Shown here piece by piece: positions 51,635 through 61,208 of a DNA stretch of 64,000 nt (the first letter of the stretch is position 1; each line of letters starts with the position of its first letter). This DNA comes from Tepidamorphaceae bacterium. Its GTDB lineage: Bacteria > Pseudomonadota > Alphaproteobacteria > Rhizobiales > JAKSCL01. A program made the translations under genes and the position numbers. The notes beneath the pieces are model-generated. The model was given only the letters and a program-made list of their open reading frames with translations. It was not told the origin of the DNA and did no database searches. The stretch is taken from the NCBI GenBank assembly GCA_028289445.1, contig JANQPO010000026.1:1-64000 (forward strand), read 5' to 3'.

Positions 51635-54600
51635 CTATTCGGCGGGAATAGTCCCGCCTAGCCGACGCGGACCGAGATACCAGCGCTTCAGACCTCGGCC
51701 GGTTGCCGCGATATCTCCTCCGATGCCGATCAATGCCGGCACCAGAAACAAGACGAACGCCGTGGCGACGGCTAGGCCAAAGACGATCGTGATCGCCATC
51801 GGCAATAGGAATTGCGCCTGACGGCTGGTCTCAAACAGGAGTGGCCCCAACCCGCCGATTGTCGTGAGCGAGGTCAGCAGGACCGCGCGGAAGCGATCGC
51901 CGGAGGCGCCGATCGCCGCGTCTTCCAAGGATTGGCCGTCCAGCAGGCGGTCATCGATACGACTGACCAAGATGATTGAGTCGTTGACCAGGATGCCGGC
52001 CAGACCAAGCAGGCCGAACATGGACAGGATGGTCAAGTCGAAGCCCATGACCAGGTGACCGAGAACGGCGCCGACAAAACCGAACGGAATGATCAGCATG
52101 ATGGCGAGCGGTCGGGTATAACTTGCGAAGACCCAGGCCAAAAGCAGATACATCGCACTGAGCGCGAGGACGAGACCGAAGGTCAGATCCGCGAAGGACT
52201 TCCTGCGCTCTTCCTCGCGACCCGAGAAGCCGAACTCGATCCCGTGTTTTTCCGCAATCGCCTGGATTGGGCCATCGGAAAGCGTCTGAACAAGTTCCGT
52301 GTTGGTCACCACATCCTGATCGACATCCGCGGTGACGGAAACAGCCGGGCTGCCATTACTGCGCTGGATGATCGCGAAGCCGCGCTTGTCGCGCATGGTC
52401 ACGATTTCTGGCAGTGAAACCTCTTCGCCATCGGGGCTGCGCAGGCGCATCTCCCGCAACGCCTGATAGCCGGAGCCGCTTCGCTCTGCCTGAACACGAA
52501 CGACAATCTCATCGTCCCCACGGGCGAAACGCTTGGCAATCGCGCCTTCGATGCCGTTTCGGACCTGCCGCCCAACATCCTCGATCGTGAAGCCCAGCGC
52601 CGCTCCACGCGGCGTCAGTTCAAGCACAATCTCGGACTTGCCATAGGGCAGATCGTCTTCCACGCCCGAAACGCCTGGATAGGTCTCCAAAAGCGCTGCC
52701 ACGTCCACGGCCGCCGCCTTGAGGACGGCCGGTGGCGCGTTCTTGAGCTGGACGTCGATATCGCGGCCGGGTGGGCCGAACCGGCGGCCACCGATGGCGA
52801 CGCGTTCGATGCCGGGAATGTTCGGTACCGCCTGACGCCATGTGCGAACCACGTCCGCCGTGCGGATCGGGCGGAACTCTGTCGGTGTCAGCTCGACGGT
52901 GATGCGCGCGAACTCGTCGCCGCGGTTGCGTCCGGCGCGCCCTAGCTCGGTGTAGACATTGCGGACCAGCTTGTCCGCGATCATGCCGTCGCTGACGCTC
53001 GCCGTGTCGATATCGGCCAGAAGACGTTTTTCGGCCGGTTCAATCGATGCTTCGATCTGCCGAAGCGCGGCTAGCGCCTGATCACGCGGGGTGCCAGGTG
53101 CGAAAACGATGTTGGCGGTGATCGTCTCGGGCTCGGGAGACGGGAAGAACTGAAAGCTGAGGCGCCCGCCGGCGATAAAGGCGGCAGCGATGACGATCGC
53201 AGCCACGGACGTCGCAAGCGTTGCGTAGCGCCACCGGTAAGTTACCGTCACACACCGGGTGAACGGATTGTCGCGAAACCAGAAGAACCAGGCATCAAAC
53301 CAACTGCGAAAGCGACCCTTGGTCTGCAACCCCTTGGGAACGGCATGGCGAAGGTGACCCGGCAGAATGAGCAAGCATTCGATGAGGCTCGCCGTGAGCA
53401 CCGCGATGACAACGAACGGCAAAGCGCTCATGATCTGGCCGATGCGATCCTCAACCAGAAGCAGCGGAAAGAAGGCGACCTGCGTTGTCAGGATCGCCGC
53501 AATGACCGGCCACATGACCCGACCGGCACCATTCTCCGCGGCAAGCGCCGGCGTGTCGCCCATCTCGAAGCGGGTTGCCGTGTTTTCACCGACGACAATG
53601 GCGTCATCGACAACAATACCGAGGGTCATGATCAGTGCGAACAGCGAGATCATGTTGATCGTCTGGCCGGACACCCACATCAGCCCGAGCGTCGCCATGA
53701 AGGCAGTCGGGATGCCGACTGCGACCCAGAAAGCGATCCGCCAGTTGAGGAAGAGGAACAGCACGATGAGAACAAGGGCCAATCCGCCGGCGCCGTTCTT
53801 CACTAGAAGCATAATGCGGTCCAGCAGGAGTTCGGCCCGCACATCCGACAGCGAAATCTCAAGTGTCGGCGGCAGTGTTGGCCGGACAGCCTCTACGAAG
53901 TCGTTGGCGAGACGGCTCGCTTCCAGCGTATCGGTCGTTTCGGCGCGCTGAACATTGAGCCGGATCGAGGGCTGCCCGGCCTCGAAGCTAACGGCCGCAT
54001 CCGGGTCGAACCGTGTGGTAACCGTCGCGATTTCCCGTAGCTTGATCTTTTCCCCGGTCGCGCGCGATAGAACATCGACATCGCGATAGGCCTCAAGCGT
54101 CTCGGACTCAGAAAGCGCTCGAATTTGCCGCTCATTGGTGCCCTCAAGCGTGCCCGAGGGCAGATCCCGCGTGCTGGCGCGGACGCGCTCCGCGATCGTG
54201 CCGATATTGAGGTCCAGCCGATAAAGCTCGTGTTCGGGAACGGTGATGAGCACTTCTTCGTCGCGCAGCCCGGAATAAGTGACGCGATCGGCCCCGGCGT
54301 CTAGAAGGCCGTCGCGAAGCGCGCGCGCGAAGCTGCGCAATGCTGCTTCTGAGAACGGTCCGGTCAGCGTGATCTGTGCGACGTTCTCGTAGTAGACCGA
54401 GCGCGAAACCCTAGGGTCTTCCATGTCTTCGGGAAAGATCGTCACGCGGCTGATGATCGCCTCAGCGTCCGACAAGGCCTTTTGCATGTCAGCACCATCG
54501 GCGAACTCGAGGACAACGGTTCCCGTACCCTCGCGCGAGTAGCTCTCCATATTGTCGAGACCGTCGAGATCACTAAGTTCCGGCTCGACAGCCTCCAAGA

Positions 54601-54808
54601 TGTTGGCCTCCACGTCTTCGGCACTGGCGCCGGGCCAGGTGAAGGTGGCCGTGACGTTAGGCACGTCGATGGTCGGAAAGAACTGAGCGTTGATCTGCGT
54701 CAGACCGACGACGCCGAAGATCAGCATCATGATCATGACGAGATTGGAGGCGTTTGGGTGCGAGACGAAGAACCGGATGATGCCGGGATTGGCGCGTGTG
54801 CGGGCCAT
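51635..54808 (-). CDS. RND-family efflux permease
   Basis: About 1057 residues from the ATG at 54808. The N-terminal helix I-I-R-F-F-V-S-H-P-N-A-S-N-L-V-M-I, the large periplasmic loops after helices 1 and 7, and the G-I-V-V-D-D-A-I-V-V-G-E-N-T proton-relay motif (Asp pair) define an RND pump. It exports drugs, detergents or metals using the proton gradient. It lies 10 bp after the adaptor gene; the outer-membrane channel is not in the window. Confidence 0.96.
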   Translation of the reverse strand: MARTRANPGIIRFFVSHPNASNLVMIMMLIFGVVGLTQINAQFFPTIDVPNVTATFTWPGASAEDVEANILEAVEPELSDLDGLDNMESYSREGTGTVVLEFADGADMQKALSDAEAIISRVTIFPEDMEDPRVSRSVYYENVAQITLTGPFSEAALRSFARALRDGLLDAGADRVTYSGLRDEEVLITVPEHELYRLDLNIGTIAERVRASTRDLPSGTLEGTNERQIRALSESETLEAYRDVDVLSRATGEKIKLREIATVTTRFDPDAAVSFEAGQPSIRLNVQRAETTDTLEASRLANDFVEAVRPTLPPTLEISLSDVRAELLLDRIMLLVKNGAGGLALVLIVLFLFLNWRIAFWVAVGIPTAFMATLGLMWVSGQTINMISLFALIMTLGIVVDDAIVVGENTATRFEMGDTPALAAENGAGRVMWPVIAAILTTQVAFFPLLLVEDRIGQIMSALPFVVIAVLTASLIECLLILPGHLRHAVPKGLQTKGRFRSWFDAWFFWFRDNPFTRCVTVTYRWRYATLATSVAAIVIAAAFIAGGRLSFQFFPSPEPETITANIVFAPGTPRDQALAALRQIEASIEPAEKRLLADIDTASVSDGMIADKLVRNVYTELGRAGRNRGDEFARITVELTPTEFRPIRTADVVRTWRQAVPNIPGIERVAIGGRRFGPPGRDIDVQLKNAPPAVLKAAAVDVAALLETYPGVSGVEDDLPYGKSEIVLELTPRGAALGFTIEDVGRQVRNGIEGAIAKRFARGDDEIVVRVQAERSGSGYQALREMRLRSPDGEEVSLPEIVTMRDKRGFAIIQRSNGSPAVSVTADVDQDVVTNTELVQTLSDGPIQAIAEKHGIEFGFSGREEERRKSFADLTFGLVLALSAMYLLLAWVFASYTRPLAIMLIIPFGFVGAVLGHLVMGFDLTILSMFGLLGLAGILVNDSIILVSRIDDRLLDGQSLEDAAIGASGDRFRAVLLTSLTTIGGLGPLLFETSRQAQFLLPMAITIVFGLAVATAFVLFLVPALIGIGGDIAATGRGLKRWYLGPRRLGGTIPAE

Positions 54809-54818
54809 CGCCGTCCGC

Positions 54819-56180
54819 CTACTCCGAAACCGTGGCGGATGGGGCGCGGGCCAGCGGCGCACGAACTCGGTCGGCCGGCGCATTCACATCGCGCACCTTA
54901 AGCCCGGCACCGGCGACAGCAATTCTCGAGGTGATGATCGTATCGCCCTCCTTCAGGTCGCCGCGCACCAGAATGCGCGTATCGTCAAAGCCGACGATCT
55001 CGATGTTGCGCGGTTGTAGCCTGTCCTCCTCGACGACGAAGACTTGGTCGCCGGTGTAAAGGGCGGTTTCGGGGATGCGGGCAACCTGATCGTAGGCGCG
55101 ATCCGGAACGAGAATCTCGACAAACGCACCGGGGCGCACCAAGTCGGCACGGCTGTCGGCATCAAGCGTCGCGATCAAGCGGAGGCCACCTGATGCGGCG
55201 GCGATCTGCGGCGCCAGGCGGGCAATGTGCCCATCGAACGTAAGCGGCGTCTCGCCAACATACCAGTTCACGCTCACCGGCCGGCCGATCAGCGCGTCAC
55301 CGCTCTTCACGATGCGCCCGTACTGGCTGTCCGATAGGGTGAAGGCGACTTCGACATCGCCACGATCGATGAGACCGACGACGATATCGTTCGATCCGAC
55401 CATGCGCCCGACCTGGGCATTCAACTCGCTGACATATCCTGAAAACGGCGCTCTTAGCGTTGTGTTTTCGAGCGCGCGTTCGGCATCGACGATCCTGCGG
55501 CCAAAGCGCGCGATGGCGGCGCTTTGTTGCTCGGCACGGGCCTCCTGCATGGCCAGATTGTTGACCCGTTGGCGGACGGCCTGTTCGCGTTGCGAGACGA
55601 TGAGGCGGCGATCGTCGACCGAGCGTTCCGACAGATTGCCGCTGGCAACCAGTTCCTGTGCCCGCTCAAGGTCCCGCACCGCCAGGTCAAGCTGATCGCG
55701 AGCAAGTTCGAGCGCGTCTTCTTCGGCTGCGGTCGACGCTTCGATCTCCCGCAGCCGCGCTTCTGCTTCCAGCAGATTGGCTCGCGCCTCAATCAGCTGG
55801 CTTTCGTAGTCGAACGGATCGATGCGCACCAGCGGCGTCTCGGCCTCAACCAGAGCGCCGACGCGCAGATTGGATGCGATTTCCACGATCTCGCCGGAAA
55901 CGAGCGCCCGCAGCGTGACCTCGCGGCCCGACTGGGTCTCACCGTAGAGCCGCAGTTGCGGCTGGAAGCGGTCGAAGGCAACCGTTTGCGTTTCAACTGT
56001 CCACACGCGCTCCCGCGCGGAGCGCTGCGGCACGTCCTCGCGCGCTGCGCGGAAGTCTTGGAACACAAAGGCCGCACCTGCCAAGATCACGAGCGGCAGC
56101 GCCGCCTTGGCAAAGAGGTTCAAGGCGCGAAGCGGCCAAGACTTGGTCTTGGCGTCCGGTGCAAGGTCAATCGGTTTCAT
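54819..56180 (-). CDS. RND periplasmic adaptor (membrane fusion) protein
   Basis: About 453 residues from the ATG at 56180. One N-terminal membrane helix (A-A-L-P-L-V-I-L-A-G-A-A-F-V-F), then a lipoyl-like half (V-S-G-E-I-V-E-I-A-S-N-L-R-V-G), an alpha-helical hairpin about residues 130-215 rich in Glu/Ala/Arg, the second lipoyl half and a beta barrel. It links the inner-membrane pump to an outer-membrane channel. It is the first gene of the pump operon; a dyad 60 bp upstream may be its operator. Confidence 0.94.
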   Translation of the reverse strand: MKPIDLAPDAKTKSWPLRALNLFAKAALPLVILAGAAFVFQDFRAAREDVPQRSARERVWTVETQTVAFDRFQPQLRLYGETQSGREVTLRALVSGEIVEIASNLRVGALVEAETPLVRIDPFDYESQLIEARANLLEAEARLREIEASTAAEEDALELARDQLDLAVRDLERAQELVASGNLSERSVDDRRLIVSQREQAVRQRVNNLAMQEARAEQQSAAIARFGRRIVDAERALENTTLRAPFSGYVSELNAQVGRMVGSNDIVVGLIDRGDVEVAFTLSDSQYGRIVKSGDALIGRPVSVNWYVGETPLTFDGHIARLAPQIAAASGGLRLIATLDADSRADLVRPGAFVEILVPDRAYDQVARIPETALYTGDQVFVVEEDRLQPRNIEIVGFDDTRILVRGDLKEGDTIITSRIAVAGAGLKVRDVNAPADRVRAPLARAPSATVSE

Positions 56181-56240
56181 CGTCCGTCCGCGTGCGACCT
56201 GCTGCAGTCTATCATGATGGGCATAGTTTAGGGTTCGCGC

Positions 56241-56260
56241 CACTTACATTTTGGTAAGTG
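56241..56260. promoter_or_regulatory. Dyad upstream of RND operon
   Basis: CACTTAC (56241-56247) and GTAAGTG (56254-56260) are perfect 7-bp arms with a 6-base spacer. It lies between the hslO stop (56279) and the adaptor start (56180), both on the minus strand. No U-run follows on either strand, so an operator for a TetR- or MarR-like repressor is more likely than a terminator. No such regulator is adjacent. Confidence 0.45.
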
Positions 56261-56278
56261 TACGCGTCAGACGTCGTA

Positions 56279-57229
56279 CTAGACCGTCATCAAAGCCTGA
56301 AACGTGGTCGGATCGAACCGATAATCGCGGCCGCAAAACTCACACTTGACCTGGATCTCGCCGTCAACCGTCATGTCGCGAATCTCGTCCTCAGTGAACT
56401 GGGCAATCATCGCCTCGATCCGCTCGGGCGAGCATCGGCACTGATCGTTCACGGCTTGCGCCTCGAACACACGCACGCCGCGTTCGTGAAAGAGGCGATA
56501 GAGCAGCCGATCCGCATCAAGTCCCGGATCGAGAAGCTCGTGGGCCTCGATTGTGTCGACCAGGGCCCCGGCCTCGTTCCAGGCATCGGACTCCTGGTCC
56601 ACGACCGTATCAGCCCCCGGATCGCCGAAACTGGCGGTCTCACCGGCCTCCGGCAGATGCTGAACAAATAGTCCGCCGGATCGCCAATCTGACATCGGCG
56701 CACCGAAGTTCAAAACTTCACCGGCAGCCAGCGCGATGCGGGTCGGGATCTGCTCCGACTGTCGGAAAAACGCCTCACCGGCCTCTGTCAGCGATTGGCC
56801 CTCCAAGGGCACGATGCCTTGATAGGCCTGCATGTCAGCGCCCTGGTCGATCGTGAATGCGAGATGGCCGGAGCCGAACGGCGCTTCGTCCGCTTCGACG
56901 CGGCCGGCGTCGAAACGGCAATAGGCGCGCAAGTCGCCGCCATTGGCGTAGTCCGCGACCAAGAGGCTGATGGGGCCGTCGCTCTGCGCCTGAAGCACGA
57001 AACGACCGTCGAACTTTAAGGACGAGCCCAGCAGCGCGGTGAGCGCCAGCGTCTCCCCCACCAGACGCGCGATCGGCTCGGGATAGGCATGGCGGGAGAT
57101 GACGGCGTCGGCTAGCGGACCGAGGCGCACCACGCGACCGCGCAGGTGCAGCGCCGGAACGGCGAACGGCCTGATATGGTCGTCGGCGGGCAGTGCCACC
57201 GTCGTCGAGAGGTCCATTGCTGTGTCCAT
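56279..57229 (-). CDS. hslO: Redox-regulated chaperone Hsp33
   Basis: About 316 residues from the ATG at 57229. The C-terminal zinc site C-R-C-S (CxC) and C-E-F-C-G (CxxC) is intact; oxidation of these Cys activates the holdase. The frame extends upstream to 57355, but that part overlaps argF. It is the third gene of an argD-argF-hslO unit, an order seen in many alphaproteobacteria. Confidence 0.95.
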   Translation of the reverse strand: MDTAMDLSTTVALPADDHIRPFAVPALHLRGRVVRLGPLADAVISRHAYPEPIARLVGETLALTALLGSSLKFDGRFVLQAQSDGPISLLVADYANGGDLRAYCRFDAGRVEADEAPFGSGHLAFTIDQGADMQAYQGIVPLEGQSLTEAGEAFFRQSEQIPTRIALAAGEVLNFGAPMSDWRSGGLFVQHLPEAGETASFGDPGADTVVDQESDAWNEAGALVDTIEAHELLDPGLDADRLLYRLFHERGVRVFEAQAVNDQCRCSPERIEAMIAQFTEDEIRDMTVDGEIQVKCEFCGRDYRFDPTTFQALMTV

Positions 57230-57260
57230 AGCGCGGCGATCCTCAGTCGGGCGCCGCCAA

Positions 57261-58193
57261 TCAGTCGAGCGCGGCGCCCAAACACCAATGCAATATGCCT
57301 TTTTGCGCGTGTAGGCGGTTCTCGGCCTCGTCGAAGACGACCGATTGCGGTCCATCCATGACGTCGTCCGTCACTTCTTCGCCGCGATGCGCTGGCAGGC
57401 AATGCATGAAGATGGCGTCGGGGGCGGCGGCCATCAAGGTCGAGTTGACCTGGTAGGGCATTAAGTGATTGTGGCGATTATCGTTTTCGTCGTCACCCAT
57501 CGATATCCAGCAATCTGTGACGACGCAGTCGACCCCCTCGACGGCGGCGAACGGGTCATCGCCGACCGTGAGGCGCGCGCCGGCGTCCGCCGCCCAATCC
57601 CTGACTTCAACGGGAACCGACAGAGTGTTGGGAGCCGCGACCCGCAGGTCGAAATCGAACCGTGCTGCGGCCTCGATCCAGGATTGGAGCACATTGTTAT
57701 AGGGTCCGGCCCAAGCCACGGCGCGCCCGGCGATCGGTCCCTTGTGATCCTCGAACGTCATGACATCGGCCATGATCTGGCAGGGATGCGATCGGTGAGT
57801 AAGCCCATTTATGACGGGAATTGTCGCGTTCTCGGCAAGCTCGACCACTTTATCGTGGTCGAGCATCCGGATCATGATGGCGTCGACGAAGCGCGAGAGC
57901 ACCCGCGCCGTGTCGGCAATCGACTCGCCGCGTCCCAGCTGCATTTCGTTGCCCGACATGACAATGGTCTCGCCGCCAAGTTGGCGCATTGCGAGATCGA
58001 AGGACAGCCGGGTTCGCGTCGACGGCTTATCGAAAACCAATGCCAGCGTCTTGCCATCGAAGGGACGCGCGGTCCGGACGTCGTCGCGGCGCGCGCGCAG
58101 ATCGGCGCCACGTCCCAACACGTGACGCAGTGTGTCGCTATCAAACGCGCAGATATCGAGAAAGTGGCGTGGCGACGCGTTCCTGGACGTCAT
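57261..58193 (-). CDS. argF: Ornithine carbamoyltransferase
   Basis: A 310-residue enzyme making citrulline from ornithine and carbamoyl phosphate. Carbamoyl-phosphate contacts are in [14 protein letters not shown] and [10 protein letters not shown] complete the site, and D-C-W-I-S-M-G-D is the ornithine loop. Start overlaps the argD stop by four bases. Confidence 0.97.
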   Translation of the reverse strand: MTSRNASPRHFLDICAFDSDTLRHVLGRGADLRARRDDVRTARPFDGKTLALVFDKPSTRTRLSFDLAMRQLGGETIVMSGNEMQLGRGESIADTARVLSRFVDAIMIRMLDHDKVVELAENATIPVINGLTHRSHPCQIMADVMTFEDHKGPIAGRAVAWAGPYNNVLQSWIEAAARFDFDLRVAAPNTLSVPVEVRDWAADAGARLTVGDDPFAAVEGVDCVVTDCWISMGDDENDNRHNHLMPYQVNSTLMAAAPDAIFMHCLPAHRGEEVTDDVMDGPQSVVFDEAENRLHAQKGILHWCLGAALD

Positions 58194-59410
58194 TTCGCCT
58201 CTGCCGGCATTGCCGCTTCGAGCGCGCTGGCCGCCTGATCCAACGCCTCAACCGCTCGATCGATGTCCTCCGGTTTGATGTTGAGCGGCGGCAGCAAGCG
58301 CACGACATTGTCACCGGCGGCCGGCATGAGCAAGTGCTGCGTACGCGCCGCGGCAACCACATCGGTATTGGGCGCAACACATTCCAGGCCGAGAAGAAGC
58401 CCCTCGCCGCGCACGGCCTTAAACACACGCGGATGACTGTCGACCAAACCCGCCAGCTTTTGCTTGGCGAGCAGACTCATCTGATTGACGTGATCGAGGA
58501 AATCCTCGGCCAGGACAAGATCGAGAACGGCATTGGCAACGGCCATGGCCAGCGGGTTACCGCCAAAGGTCGTACCGTGCGTACCAAGCGTCATACCTGC
58601 GGCCGCCGTATCGGTCGCCAGGCAGGCGCCGACCGGGAAGCCGCCACCGATCCCCTTGGCGATTGCCATGATGTCGGGGGCGATGCCCGCGTGCTCATAC
58701 GCAAAGAATCGGCCGGTGCGGCCGACACCGGTTTGAATCTCGTCAAGCACAAGCAGTAGGCCGTGCTCGTCGCAAAGCGAACGGAGGCTGCGCATGATCG
58801 CTGGCTCAATGGTGCGCACACCGCCCTCGCCCTGCAGCGGTTCGACCATGATGCCGGCAGTCTCCGGCCCGATCATCTTTTTGACGGCATCGAAGTCGGC
58901 GAACGGCACTTGGTCGAAGCCCTCGACCTTGGGACCGAAACCTTCGAGATACTTGGCTTGGCCTCCCGCCGCGATCGTGGCCAGCGTCCGGCCATGAAAC
59001 GCACCCTCGAATGTGATGATCCTGTAGCGCTCCGGTGCGCCGTTGGTTGCATGATACTTGCGCGTCATCTTGATCGCGCACTCAATCGCCTCAGCCCCGG
59101 AATTCGTGAAAAAGACCTTGTCAGCGAAGGTCGAAGCGACAAGGCGGTCGGCAAGCCGCTCTTGGTTTGGAATGCGCACGAGATTCGAGGTGTGCCAGAG
59201 CTTTTGCGCCTGCTCGGTCAAAGCCTCGATCAAATAGGGATGCGCGTGGCCAACTACGTTGACCGCGATTCCGGCCGTGAAATCGAGATAGTCGGCACCG
59301 GATTCATCATAGAGATAGGCGCCTTCCCCGCGCACGAACGTCATCGGAGCGCGTGCGTAGGTCGGAAGAATCGACGCGTGCGGCTGTGTCGATGCAGCGG
59401 AATGCGACAT
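58190..59410 (-). CDS. argD: Acetylornithine aminotransferase
   Basis: A 406-residue class III aminotransferase for arginine synthesis (N-acetylglutamate semialdehyde to acetylornithine), possibly also used for succinyldiaminopimelate. F-T-N-S-G-A-E-A and [12 protein letters not shown] bind PLP, and the Schiff-base Lys lies in [17 protein letters not shown] precedes the ATG. A strong promoter-like sequence and a hairpin lie upstream. Confidence 0.95.
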   Translation of the reverse strand: MSHSAASTQPHASILPTYARAPMTFVRGEGAYLYDESGADYLDFTAGIAVNVVGHAHPYLIEALTEQAQKLWHTSNLVRIPNQERLADRLVASTFADKVFFTNSGAEAIECAIKMTRKYHATNGAPERYRIITFEGAFHGRTLATIAAGGQAKYLEGFGPKVEGFDQVPFADFDAVKKMIGPETAGIMVEPLQGEGGVRTIEPAIMRSLRSLCDEHGLLLVLDEIQTGVGRTGRFFAYEHAGIAPDIMAIAKGIGGGFPVGACLATDTAAAGMTLGTHGTTFGGNPLAMAVANAVLDLVLAEDFLDHVNQMSLLAKQKLAGLVDSHPRVFKAVRGEGLLLGLECVAPNTDVVAAARTQHLLMPAAGDNVVRLLPPLNIKPEDIDRAVEALDQAASALEAAMPAEAK

Positions 59411-59501
59411 GGGACTCCCCGGCTCCGCCAGCGGCTGTCGACACCCCGATCAGGCTATGTCGAGCGCTTGCCCGGCGGATCGTTCTCCAAAAATGAAAAC
59501 G

Positions 59502-59519
59502 GCCGCCTCGGCAGGCGGC
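59502..59519 (-). other. Leader hairpin at the 5' end of the argD transcript
   Basis: GCCGCC (59502-59507) and GGCGGC (59514-59519) pair perfectly around a 6-base loop. On the minus strand it is followed by CGTTTTCATTTTT, like an intrinsic terminator. It starts within about 10 bases of the predicted transcription start, so it could act as an early attenuator or a 5' stabilising hairpin for the arginine operon. Confidence 0.5.
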
Positions 59520-59527
59520 TTGGACTT

Positions 59528-59556
59528 TCTATCGGCGAAAATGCGCGAATTGTCAA
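59528..59556 (-). promoter_or_regulatory. Candidate sigma-70 promoter of argD-argF-hslO
   Basis: On the minus strand, consensus TTGACA (59556-59551) is followed after exactly 17 bases by GATAGA (59533-59528). The -35 is perfect and the -10 is weak. Position, 118 bp before argD, suits the operon promoter. Confidence 0.5.
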
Positions 59557-59659
59557 TGTCATAAGCCGTTTTGCGTTGTTGCACAGATGTCGCAAACACG
59601 GATTTGTCATGTGTTTTCAACCGGCATTTGCTGGGGAAACCAGGACATTACTTTTTGCC

Positions 59660-59849
59660 GACTCTTGCGGCCGAGTCAGACGATCATATATGTTCAGAGC
59701 CGTCGATGACGACATTTCGTGCGGCGAAGACCAGTCTCGATTTCAGCTTGCATCGAACCAAACCGCTGTCGGGTCCAATTGGGGGGATTCACAGAACGCT
59801 GGGGGATTCGGTGCGGCGCGGCAGGCCGCCTGGTTGAATGAGGAGATTC
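59660..59849. promoter_or_regulatory. Cluster of five GANTC sites upstream of gcrA
   Basis: GANTC occurs at 59660, 59673, 59786, 59805 and 59845, five in 190 bases where fewer than one is expected at random. A promoter-like pair TTGCGG (59665-59670) and TATATG (59687-59692) brackets the second site. GANTC is the CcrM methylation target in alphaproteobacteria, and GcrA acts at promoters carrying it. Autoregulation through methylation is inferred. Confidence 0.55.
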
Positions 59850-59852
59850 GCA

Positions 59853-60365
59853 ATGAACTGGACCGAAGAACGCGTGGAGCTGCTGCGTAAGCTCTGGACG
59901 GAGGGCCACAGCGCCAGCCAGATCGCCGCGCAGCTCGGCGGCGTGACGCGCAATGCCGTGATCGGCAAGGTCCACCGGCTGGGCCTGTCGGGTCGTGGCA
60001 AGAGCACACGGCCTTCCACGGCGCGTGCCAAGTCGCCGCGTGCCTACCGTCCAGTCAATCGGCCAAATCGCGGCTCCATGCCGACACACGGAAACACGGC
60101 GCTCAAGCTCGACCCAGAGGCGCTCGACGCGCTGGCGCCTGAGCCCAAGCCGGACATTCGCGAAGTGGCGCCCATCGCCAAGCGGGCATCGATCATGACG
60201 CTGACCGACCGCGTCTGCAAATGGCCAATCGGCGATCCGACATCGCCGGATTTTCACTTTTGTGGCCACGACGTCCAGCCCGGAACCCCCTATTGCAGCT
60301 ATCACGTCAAACTGGCGTATCAGCCGACCGTTGATCGTCGCCAGAAGAAGGTCGCGAACCGCTAG
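59853..60365 (+). CDS. gcrA: GcrA cell-cycle regulator
   Basis: About 170 residues from ATG 59853, with AGGAG eight bases upstream. The N-terminus W-T-E-E-R-V-E-L-L-R-K-L-W-T-E-G-H-S-A-S-Q-I-A and N-A-V-I-G-K-V-H-R-L-G-L-S is the GcrA DNA-binding domain; the C-terminus C-K-W-P-I-G-D-P and F-C-G-H...Y-C-S-Y-H is the sigma-70-binding domain. GcrA recruits polymerase to methylated GANTC promoters to drive cell-cycle genes. The middle 60 residues are a variable linker. Confidence 0.97.
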   Translation: MNWTEERVELLRKLWTEGHSASQIAAQLGGVTRNAVIGKVHRLGLSGRGKSTRPSTARAKSPRAYRPVNRPNRGSMPTHGNTALKLDPEALDALAPEPKPDIREVAPIAKRASIMTLTDRVCKWPIGDPTSPDFHFCGHDVQPGTPYCSYHVKLAYQPTVDRRQKKVANR

Positions 60366-60467
60366 AGCAGTTTCGGTGAAAGTCGAGTCGCCGAAAACGC
60401 TCTATCTCTTTGATTTTGAGCATGTTCTTTTCCGAAAACCGCACACGCTTTTCGGGAACATGCTCTA
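60364..60467. repeat. Two-hairpin intergenic palindromic repeat
   Basis: The first hairpin joins AGAGC (60364-60368) to GCTCT (60399-60403) with inner pairs GTTTCGG/CCGAAAAC. The second joins GAGCATGTTC (60418-60427) to GAACATGCTC (60456-60465) with inner CCGAAAA/TTTTCGG. This arrangement and its sequence resemble dispersed intergenic repeats common in Rhizobiales. Placed between convergent gcrA and phoB, it may also end transcription from both sides. Confidence 0.8.
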
Positions 60468-60480
60468 GCCATCCGCCAGA

Positions 60481-61188
60481 CTATGCGCTGGCTTGAAGGA
60501 ACTCGTCGTTGAACGCATAGCCTGCACCGCGCACCGTGCGGATCGGATCGCGCGACCCATTGCCACGATTGATGGCCTTGCGCAGCCGACCGACGTGGAC
60601 ATCCACGGTCCGCTCGTCGATGTAGATATCGTGACCCCACACGCCGTTCAGCAGCTGTTCGCGGCTGAAAACGCGGCCCGGGCTTTGCATGAGGAACTCA
60701 AGCAACCGGAACTCGGTCGGCCCCAGATGGATTTCCTTGGTAGCGCGGCGGACACGATGTGTTTCGCGATCGAGTTCTATATCGCCGGCGCGCAGTAGGC
60801 TGGCGATCGATTCCGGCTTAGAGCGACGCAGGATTGCCTTGACGCGCGCGATGAGTTCAGGAACGGAAAACGGCTTGACGACATAGTCGTCGGCGCCCGT
60901 CCGCAGCCCGCGAATGCGCTCGGACTCCTCACCCCGTGCCGTCAGCATGAGAATTGGAAGGTCGCGCGTCTCCTCGCGGGCGCGAAGTCGGCGACATAGC
61001 TCGATACCGGACAGGCCCGGCAGCATCCAGTCCAGAAGAACGAGATCCGGCGTGTGCTCCCGCAGGCGGATTTCTGCCTCGTCGCCGCGCATTGCGACCT
61101 CAACGTGGTATCCTTCCGCTTCCAGATTATACTTCAACAGCAGGACGAGCGGTTCTTCGTCTTCGACAACAAATATTCTTGCCGGCAT
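60481..61188 (-). CDS. phoB: Phosphate regulon response regulator PhoB
   Basis: A 235-residue OmpR-type regulator. The receiver holds the acidic pair E-D-E-E near residue 10, phospho-acceptor Asp53 in L-L-D-W-M-L-P-G, and K-P-F-S. The C-terminal winged helix reads G-P-T-E-F-R-L-L-E-F-L-M and R-T-V-D-V-H-V-G-R-L-R-K. Phosphorylated PhoB activates pst and other genes under phosphate limitation. It lies 20 bp after phoU; the cognate kinase phoR is probably beyond the right edge. Confidence 0.96.
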   Translation of the reverse strand: MPARIFVVEDEEPLVLLLKYNLEAEGYHVEVAMRGDEAEIRLREHTPDLVLLDWMLPGLSGIELCRRLRAREETRDLPILMLTARGEESERIRGLRTGADDYVVKPFSVPELIARVKAILRRSKPESIASLLRAGDIELDRETHRVRRATKEIHLGPTEFRLLEFLMQSPGRVFSREQLLNGVWGHDIYIDERTVDVHVGRLRKAINRGNGSRDPIRTVRGAGYAFNDEFLQASA

Positions 61189-61208
61189 CAGTCTGCTCTT
61201 CTCGTTGC

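Noticed and set aside
53345..53951. Overlapping plus-strand frames opposite the RND permease
   Set aside because: Antisense to a strongly conserved pump; composition is His/Asp/Arg-rich with no family match.
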